A stretch of 5,688 nt of DNA, taken from Acidobacteriaceae bacterium. GTDB taxonomy: Bacteria > Acidobacteriota > Terriglobia > Terriglobales > SbA1. The stretch is from assembly GCA_003136335.1 (NCBI GenBank), contig PLEA01000143.1, positions 1 to 5,688 of the forward strand, read 5' to 3'. The notes under the pieces are model-generated. The model searched no databases. It was not told where the DNA came from and was given only the letters and a program-made list of their open reading frames with translations. Position 1 is the first letter of the stretch; each line of letters opens with the position of its first letter. The position numbers were made by a program, and so were the translations under genes. Positions 1 to 4,036 of the stretch are shown piece after piece.

Positions 1-77
1 TGCAACCCCCTGGGAAAACTGCTTGGGATAGTTTGATTCTACTCCGATGCGTACGATTCCACGGCGGCAGAGGCAGG

Positions 78-116
78 CTTCCGGAAAGGGCAGTCTGCAA
101 GCGGCTTTCCGGTAAG
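78..116. repeat. Inverted repeat / hairpin, about 11 bp stem
   Basis: CCGGAAAG (81-88) is the exact reverse complement of CTTTCCGG (105-112). The pairing extends outward by three bases (CTT 78-80 with AAG 114-116) if T113 is bulged. The 16-nt loop contains a further small GCAG/CTGC-type pairing. There is no T-tract after it on the plus strand, so it is not a typical intrinsic terminator. It could belong to a structured RNA or a mobile-element end; nothing in the sequence decides this. Confidence 0.5.
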
Positions 117-320
117 AGGCTGTGCGTGCATTTGCACCAAATCCGGTCAGCGGCCTGTGGACTGGCTGCACTCGATTGAAAACACATGCGGTTGCAGGTG
201 CCAGTTTTTCATTGACTCTAGACTTGGAAGGAGTACAAATACAGTCGTTCTCTGACAACTTCTTAACCCACTTCAACAGCGACCCGGTCATTAGGCTGGA
301 GAGTTGTTCGCGGTGATTCA

Positions 321-363
321 GCCCCGCCGTTGCCCTCCCCCAAGGACGCACGGCGGGCTTTCT
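321..363 (+). terminator. Terminator-like stem-loop
   Basis: CCCGCCGT (323-330) pairs exactly with ACGGCGGG (350-357), and one more G-C pair is available across a bulged C. The loop is 19 nt and can fold a little further (CCT/AGG). The 3' arm is followed by CTTTCT, a short and imperfect T-tract, so this is a weak plus-strand intrinsic terminator candidate. No convincing gene lies upstream within the window that it would serve. Confidence 0.35.
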
Positions 364-588
364 AACCGTCGATAGAGGTCGTCAGGATAAACCCGGCTTC
401 AACCAATTACAAGCGGCAGCGCGGACTGATCCCCCTTGTGCGGATCGAATCGAATGTCCGCTTCTCCAAGCACCAGGTCATGCGCGGTTGGAAGAGCGCG
501 GCTTCGAGCCCCGGCTGGTGCATGGAAAGGGCGCTAAAAGCGTCTAACAAAACCCTGAACGCAAAGGAAGAGCCGCCCCTTCGCCAGG

Positions 589-607
589 GGCTGTTGCGAA
601 AACTCGA
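589..607 (+). repeat. Left terminal inverted repeat of the 571-761 element
   Basis: This 19-nt arm reads GGCTGTTGCGAAAACTCGA inward. It matches the right arm inverted, with one extra A in the A-run. Confidence 0.6.
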
Positions 608-727
608 AAATTGGTGCGCTGAGCGAATACTTTGTTCCACGACTTGCTCTTGAGCGAAGCAAACCGGGCTAAGACGCGTCGAAATGTATGGTGAGATTGA
701 GGTGTTTGTGTCACTTTCTTTCGGACC

Positions 728-745
728 TCGAGTTTCGCAACAGCC
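728..745 (-). repeat. Right terminal inverted repeat of the 571-761 element
   Basis: On the minus strand this reads GGCTGTTGCGAAACTCGA, an 18-nt copy of the left arm. It ends 55 bases beyond the stop codon of the minus-strand gene at 800-1735. Confidence 0.6.
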
Positions 746-799
746 TCTTCGCGAGGCGGCTTCGTATTCGTACTCGGCTTTGCGGCTACGGCTTGACCG

Positions 800-1735
800 T
801 TACTTGGGAACCGAGTTTGGTTTGCCTACGCCAGTGATTTCTGTTGCGGGGCGAAAAAAAGAAACTCGGCCAGCGAGCGCCTCAATCACATTCAGATCGT
901 CCTTTTCCCCCACAACGGAGACCGTGCAACCCAAATTCTGCATTCCCGTGTTGTAGCTGCCCAATTTGAAAGAAAGTTCGTAGCACAGGTTGTTCTGGAA
1001 GGCGTGGAAGTAGTAATCGCTATAGAACTTCCCCATTCCGTTATCGCTCACCGTCAGTTCGGCGTATCTAATTCCGCTAATTATCCGGGAAGAAAGAGAC
1101 CGCAGGTCGAACGCTCCAAACTGCTCGCAACTCTGCCGGTTCGTTATCTGCGGGTTCGCAAAAATTGCGAAAGAACCTCCGAGGAAGTTCGTGTCTGGGT
1201 AGATCTCCCTGGGTATGTCTAGCTGGGCGAGGGTGACCGTCCCTCGTTCCACCGCAAAGTTGGCTTGGGCGTCCGGCCCGGACGCGGCAGTGGAATTCGA
1301 AAGGCGCGGAAGGGCAAACTGGATTCCGAACTTTCGGTTTGTTTGTGTACCCCAATTCGATCGATTGCTGAACCAAGGACTCAATCTCGGGTCGGGCGCC
1401 CGAAAGATCTCCTTGAAGTTCCTGACCTCAAGGGTCTGGGTACTTTCATCCTTTGTCCCCTGGACGCTTATTTCGTCGCCTGCATATTTCTCCATCCCCG
1501 ACGTGCGCCCAGTCAAACTGTAGACGTAGCCTTCGCTGTCGGAAAGCTGGAACGCTCCCGGAGGGCCGCCGAGGCATCCTACAAATGCTAAAACCTCGTT
1601 TTTCTGCGAAGGTGACGGATCTTGACGCGGCCTACCAGATTGAGCAAGGGCAGAAATGTAGACGAAAAGGCAAGCCTCGCCGCACAGCAAAGCCCTCTCG
1701 ATGGCTGAATGCGAACGCGCAAGTCGAATCGCCAT
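800..1735 (-). CDS. Secreted two-domain protein: DUF5818-like small beta domain plus PsbP-like domain
   Basis: A 311-residue protein from ATG at 1735. The N-terminus is a Sec signal peptide: Arg4/Arg7 charges, a hydrophobic stretch about 15-30, and likely cleavage after Ala-Leu-Ala31. Residues about 47-111 (GCLGG...FQLSDSEGYVYSLTG...YAGDEISVQGT) match the pattern of small OB-like domains called DUF5818 in Acidobacteria. After a linker, residues about 128-295 (FGIQFALP, IYPDTNF, SCEQF, a Tyr-rich strand, NLCYELSF) resemble a PsbP-like fold seen in many uncharacterised secreted proteins. Cys203 and Cys251 are at the positions where such proteins usually carry a Cys pair; Cys54 and Cys270 are also present. 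AGAGGA lies 12 nt upstream, rather far. A GTG at 1771 would overlap the preceding gene by 17 nt and lengthen the signal peptide's n-region, so ATG is preferred. The start is 19 nt after the upstream gene, so the two are probably co-transcribed. Function unknown; domain names are by eye. Confidence 0.75.
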   Translation of the reverse strand: MAIRLARSHSAIERALLCGEACLFVYISALAQSGRPRQDPSPSQKNEVLAFVGCLGGPPGAFQLSDSEGYVYSLTGRTSGMEKYAGDEISVQGTKDESTQTLEVRNFKEIFRAPDPRLSPWFSNRSNWGTQTNRKFGIQFALPRLSNSTAASGPDAQANFAVERGTVTLAQLDIPREIYPDTNFLGGSFAIFANPQITNRQSCEQFGAFDLRSLSSRIISGIRYAELTVSDNGMGKFYSDYYFHAFQNNLCYELSFKLGSYNTGMQNLGCTVSVVGEKDDLNVIEALAGRVSFFRPATEITGVGKPNSVPK

Positions 1736-1754
1736 GACTCGTTCACATCCTCTG

Positions 1755-2372
1755 CTAGTGGGATGGTCCACCGCTAGGCATGGCTGGCATTTGCCGACAG
1801 TTTTCCGGATGAGTGAATAGTGAGGCGTCGGGTTCGTTGAAGCTTACGTCTTTGTACTCCATTGTGACCGGGCCGTGGCTGGACTGCGTCTCAATCTTGA
1901 TCGGGAAGCCCTTCAGATCTTCCGCTTCCCAAACCTTCATTTTGGCGGGTTTGCCATCGCGGGGAGTAACCGTCAAGTTCTCTACCTTGCAGGCATGGCC
2001 ATCTACCGTATCAGTGCCCGCCGATGAACGCTCGATTGTGGCATTCTGGGCTTGAGAAAAAGGGTTCTGCTGTCCCTGCGCAGTCATCTGCATACACATG
2101 CCATTGCTCATAACCATGTAACCCGTGTGCTGAGTTCGTTCCATGATCATGTAGCCGGCACCGCCCGGCATGCTCGTTCTCATCTTGTCACCGGAGCGAT
2201 AAATCTTCATGTCGCCCTGCCCCTCGCGCCCGTGTGTCGGTATCCCGCTCATCACCACAGTGGCGGAAAACTGTTTGGAGGTATCGAACGGATTCTGCGC
2301 CTGCGCAACAATTGCGAGGCACAGGATCAACAGAGTCATTAGTCCGTACTCGACTTTGCTATAGTTGGGCAT
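1755..2372 (-). CDS. Secreted DUF4412/LolA-like protein, methionine-rich
   Basis: A 205-residue exported protein. The ATG at 2372 is chosen over upstream in-frame starts as far out as 2573 because AGGAGA stands 8 nt before it and a clean signal peptide follows (hydrophobic 10-23, cleavage after Ala-Gln-Ala25). The upstream extension would also run through a promoter-like repeat. The mature part has the alternating beta pattern of DUF4412/LolA-type proteins: GDMKIYRSGDKMRTSMPG at about 53-70, MIMERTQHTGYMVMSNGMCMQM at 75-96 (one continuous stretch), DGHACKVENLTV at about 124-135, KMKVWEAEDLKGFPIKIE, and the typical closing PDASLFTHPENC (about 181-192). Nine Met fall between 64 and 96. Cys93, Cys128 and Cys192 are present. 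Relatives are periplasmic or outer-membrane-associated beta proteins, some in lipoprotein trafficking; the substrate here is unknown. It has its own promoter-like leader (2389-2460) and leads the 1735 gene. Confidence 0.8.
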   Translation of the reverse strand: MPNYSKVEYGLMTLLILCLAIVAQAQNPFDTSKQFSATVVMSGIPTHGREGQGDMKIYRSGDKMRTSMPGGAGYMIMERTQHTGYMVMSNGMCMQMTAQGQQNPFSQAQNATIERSSAGTDTVDGHACKVENLTVTPRDGKPAKMKVWEAEDLKGFPIKIETQSSHGPVTMEYKDVSFNEPDASLFTHPENCRQMPAMPSGGPSH

Positions 2373-2380
2373 GGCAGCGT

Positions 2381-2386
2381 TCTCCT
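2381..2386 (-). promoter_or_regulatory. Ribosome binding site that sets the 2372 start
   Basis: AGGAGA on the minus strand, 8 nt before the ATG at 2372. It decides the start 67 codons inside a longer open frame. Confidence 0.75.
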
Positions 2387-2388
2387 CA

Positions 2389-2460
2389 GCAGGAATCTCT
2401 TTCTTGCTCCAAAACCGGCGCTCAGTGTACCCCCATCTCGCCCGTCCGAGACTCTGTGAA
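2389..2460 (-). repeat. Leader/promoter repeat, copy A
   Basis: Copy A of a segment shared with 3295-3368. Shared exact blocks, in minus-strand order from the far end to the start codon, are GTGAAA's complement TTTCAC, CGGG, GAGAT, GTACACT, CCGGTTTTG and GGAAT's complement ATTCC. TACACT (2429-2424) is a plausible -10 hexamer about 52 nt before the ATG; no good -35 is visible. It lies between the stop of the 2578 gene and the start of the 2372 gene. Confidence 0.65.
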
Positions 2461-2483
2461 ATGGGATTTCCAGCGCTGCCGGT

Positions 2484-2521
2484 AAAGGGAAACCCAGAAA
2501 CCGATGATGCCGCGTTCTGGG
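2484..2521 (-). terminator. Possible intrinsic terminator of the 2578-3276 gene
   Basis: On the minus strand CCCAGAA (2521-2515) pairs perfectly with TTCTGGG (2499-2493) across a 15-nt loop and is followed by TTTCCCTTT (2492-2484). The stem is only 7 bp and the T-tract is interrupted, so it is a moderate candidate. Its place, after the membrane-protein stop and before leader repeat A, fits the separation of two transcripts. Confidence 0.4.
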
Positions 2522-2577
2522 ACGAGGGATGATTAGTGTAAGGAATACAGCGCGCGAGCACATTCGCGGGCAATCAG

Positions 2578-3276
2578 TTAGGTCCCGGGTACCGCGATCT
2601 CGTACCGTGCAACAGGGTAGGGTATAAATTCGTGTGGCTTGTCCGCGTCATAAAGTACCGTCAGAACCGGGTTCTTGGGTGGTGAACCTCTTGATAGAGA
2701 GCCATTTATCAGGTTCCCGGCGGCGTCATTGAATTCCAAATTCCACGAACCTGTTCCTCCCCCCCCGCCCATAGTGACAGAGGTGACCACTGCGCGAGCT
2801 GGCTTACCCCATTTGAGTAGCCTCAGTTCCTTCCGATGAGTGAAGTATCCAATCAAGACGAAGAGGCCCCCAACGATTGCGCTGGGCCAAAGCCTCCACG
2901 TTGTTCGCCAAGTGAGGAACGCAATAAACACAAGAAATAAAATGAACGGAATGCTGTGCAACAGGCGAGTGCCCAGATGTCCGCTCCTGACTGGACGAGG
3001 CATGGGAAGATTGAGTTCCGGCGGGAGTCTCCATTCCTCCATTGCTTTGCTCACCTGTTCAGCGGCCAACTGCTCGTTAGCGTGGAGGAACTGCTCAGGG
3101 GACTGACCGGATCGCCTTCGCTTTACTCCATAGTCCCGGATCTGCCAGACGAGTGAACCCAATATGTATACCGCAAACAAACATACAAAGATGGCCATGA
3201 TGTGCCAGACGGTGAGCGAGCCCACCAAGGACACAATTCCAGGATGGTTCTCCAATCCGCTCCAGTGAAAGCTCAT
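2578..3276 (-). CDS. Three-span membrane protein with DUF3592-like C-terminal domain
   Basis: A 232-residue inner-membrane protein. Membrane segments are at about 25-46, 105-123 and 128-146. The first is followed by a basic stretch (KRRR, 52-55), suggesting the 47-104 loop is cytoplasmic; that loop has a helical, Glu/Gln-rich part (60-82) and a Pro-rich part (85-97). The C-terminal ~80 residues follow the DUF3592 pattern: KWGKPARAVVTSV (155-167), WNLEFNDAAGN (178-188), then VLTVLYDADKPHEFIPYP (204-221), a small beta domain usually next to a membrane span. ATG at 3276 has GGGAGG 4 nt upstream; an ATG 12 nt earlier (3288) has poorer spacing. An 8-G run encodes Gly170-174. Leader repeat B lies upstream, giving its own promoter. 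The gene downstream is 205 nt away behind a possible terminator. Function unknown. Confidence 0.75.
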   Translation of the reverse strand: MSFHWSGLENHPGIVSLVGSLTVWHIMAIFVCLFAVYILGSLVWQIRDYGVKRRRSGQSPEQFLHANEQLAAEQVSKAMEEWRLPPELNLPMPRPVRSGHLGTRLLHSIPFILFLVFIAFLTWRTTWRLWPSAIVGGLFVLIGYFTHRKELRLLKWGKPARAVVTSVTMGGGGGTGSWNLEFNDAAGNLINGSLSRGSPPKNPVLTVLYDADKPHEFIPYPVARYEIAVPGT

Positions 3277-3294
3277 AGCGCCTCCCATACCTTG

Positions 3295-3368
3295 GCCGGA
3301 ATTTCCTTTTTGACTTCAAAACCGGTCCGAGTGTACACCTATCTCACCCGCGCGCGACTGTCGTGAAA
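3295..3368 (-). repeat. Leader/promoter repeat, copy B
   Basis: Copy B of the segment at 2389-2460, same orientation. TACACT (3335-3330) stands about 54 nt before the ATG at 3276, almost the same distance as in copy A. In this copy the surrounding octamer GTGTACAC is a perfect palindrome. A poor -35 (GTCGCG-like at 17 nt) means an activator or an alternative sigma factor could be involved. Confidence 0.65.
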
Positions 3369-3542
3369 CGATCAACCTGGATCTCACGTGGCAGAAGAAC
3401 GTCGCAGGGTGACTGCGCTAAGTTTCGGTGCGGGCACTCTCCAACACAATTAAGAATCGAAGTACACATGCTGAATCAACCTGGCCCGTCCGAGCGGCGC
3501 GGCTGAGTGCATGTTGTGGGATGTTCTCTCTCTGTTTCGACA

Positions 3543-3571
3543 TTGCGATAGATCTGCACCTAATCTATACT
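3543..3571 (+). promoter_or_regulatory. Sigma70-like promoter for the 3612 and 4037 genes
   Basis: TTGCGA (3543-3548) and TATACT (3566-3571) are separated by exactly 17 nt, matching the housekeeping consensus well (4 of 6 and 5 of 6). Transcription would start near 3578, giving a leader of about 34 nt with the Shine-Dalgarno site inside it. Confidence 0.65.
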
Positions 3572-3598
3572 CGGCGACGCACTGTGTCCCGCGCCGAT

Positions 3599-3605
3599 AA
3601 GGAGG
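3599..3605 (+). promoter_or_regulatory. Strong Shine-Dalgarno site for the GTG start at 3612
   Basis: AAGGAGG, close to a perfect anti-16S match, ends 6 nt before GTG 3612. It supports the non-ATG start. Confidence 0.8.
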
Positions 3606-3611
3606 AACCCG

Positions 3612-4034
3612 GTGAACCTACAAAGTACAGGTCGTGCGTATGCGGTTGTTTTCTCACTAGGAATGTTAATCGCTCTGACTGGGACTGGTCAGGCCAGTGT
3701 TCGTATCGGCGGATCCTCTCTTTCCGCGAATGGGCAACGCGCTCAAGATTTCCAATATACGGGGCCTTGCCCCGTCAATCTCAAATTTGACTGGGGTGTG
3801 ATGAGTACCGAACCATCCTCTATCACGTACTCTTTTCGCAGGAGTGACGGTGGTCATTCGTCGACCAGTACTGCGGACTTATCGGGGGCCAACCGATCTG
3901 TGCCCATTCTGGATGAATGGAGCCTTGGTGCGAACAATCAGCGGTTTGCCGACTACCATGGCTGGGTCGAGTTAGATATTGAATCTCCGAATCCCGTCTT
4001 ACAGAAGATCGCGTTCACGATCCATTGTGGATAG
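3612..4034 (+). CDS. Small secreted beta-sandwich-like protein
   Basis: A 140-residue exported protein starting at GTG behind a near-perfect Shine-Dalgarno site. The signal peptide has a hydrophobic core about 10-22 and likely cleavage after Gly-Gln-Ala28. The mature part, about 112 residues, has the order YTGPCPVNLKFDWGV (49-63), SSITYSFRRSDGGHS (69-83), a middle strand ending in EWSLG, then YHGWVELDIESPNP and the closing FTIHCG. This GPCP...TYxFxRSDG...GWxxL...SPN...F.(I/L).C pattern recurs in uncharacterised secreted proteins of Acidobacteria and Proteobacteria and suggests a single immunoglobulin-like domain. Cys53 and Cys139, the only cysteines, would pin the first and last strands by a disulfide. 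It leads the operon with the DUF2207 gene 2 nt downstream. Function unknown; the fold is inferred from the pattern. Confidence 0.8.
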   Translation: MNLQSTGRAYAVVFSLGMLIALTGTGQASVRIGGSSLSANGQRAQDFQYTGPCPVNLKFDWGVMSTEPSSITYSFRRSDGGHSSTSTADLSGANRSVPILDEWSLGANNQRFADYHGWVELDIESPNPVLQKIAFTIHCG

Positions 4035-4036
4035 AA

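Larger units (their letters stand above)
571..761. mobile_element. Inverted-repeat-bounded element, MITE-like or IS remnant
   Basis: GGCTGTTGCGAAAACTCGA at 589-607 recurs as its reverse complement at 728-745, differing by a single A. Further out, AGCCGCC (571-577) recurs inverted at 755-761. Each end also folds on itself: GCCCCT/AGGGGC (575-580 with 586-591) and GCCTC/GAGGC (743-747 with 753-757). Near-identical octamers TTCGCCAG (580-587) and TTCGCGAG (748-755) sit directly repeated at the two outer edges, as a target-site duplication or a split palindromic target would. The interior of about 120 bp has no transposase. IS ends of the GGCTGTTGC(G/A)AAA type are common among DDE-transposase insertion sequences, so the likeliest reading is a non-autonomous derivative or internally deleted IS. 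The family is not assigned. Confidence 0.55.
1..799. other. Gene-poor region with hairpins and an IS/MITE-like remnant
   Basis: No reading frame here is convincing on either strand: the short frames lack Shine-Dalgarno sites and have no recognisable motif, signal peptide or domain. What can be seen is a long hairpin at 78-116, a small one at 126-137 (GTGCA/TGCAC), a terminator-like stem-loop at 321-361 and an inverted-repeat-bounded element at 571-761. On the minus strand one frame is open from 381 to position 1; it has a possible GTG at 351 and an ATG at 291, giving at least 97 codons. Its product is Cys/Arg-rich with no motif I know, and no ribosome binding site precedes either start. A real partial gene there is possible but unlikely. 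Confidence 0.6.
3277..3611. other. Divergent promoter region
   Basis: Non-coding region between the minus-strand membrane gene and the plus-strand secreted protein gene. It holds leader repeat B (3295-3368), a perfect 10-bp direct repeat ATCAACCTGG (3371-3380 and 3475-3484), and the plus-strand promoter and ribosome binding site. Apparent frames crossing it have no starts with ribosome binding sites. Nothing else is recognised between about 3385 and 3540. Confidence 0.7.

Noticed and set aside
122..316. Plus-strand frame of 64 codons from GTG
   Set aside because: No ribosome binding site at usable spacing, no recognisable motif, a stop three codons upstream, and overlap with an opposing open frame.
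407..653. Opposed short frames on both strands (407-640 minus, 438-653 plus)
   Set aside because: They mirror each other, run into the inverted-repeat element, and have no Shine-Dalgarno site, signal peptide or known domain.
743..757. Intrinsic terminator for the minus-strand operon
   Set aside because: The GCCTC/GAGGC hairpin has no T-tract on the minus strand and is better explained as the edge of the inverted-repeat element.
841..868. Third copy of the CTGTTGCG...AAACTCG terminal repeat
   Set aside because: The two halves are split by 13 extra bases and lie inside the coding sequence of the 800-1735 gene, so coincidence is more likely.
684..956. Plus-strand 90-codon frame
   Set aside because: It crosses the right end of the repeat element and the 3' end of the well-supported minus-strand gene at 800-1735.
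2373..2573. N-terminal extension of the DUF4412-like protein to a start at 2573
   Set aside because: It would read through leader repeat A and the possible terminator and would bury the signal peptide 67 residues in; the strong AGGAGA site favours 2372.
3428..3790. Plus-strand 120-codon frame overlapping the 3612 gene
   Set aside because: It runs over the promoter and into the 3612 gene in another frame; that gene has a near-perfect Shine-Dalgarno site and signal peptide while this one has neither.
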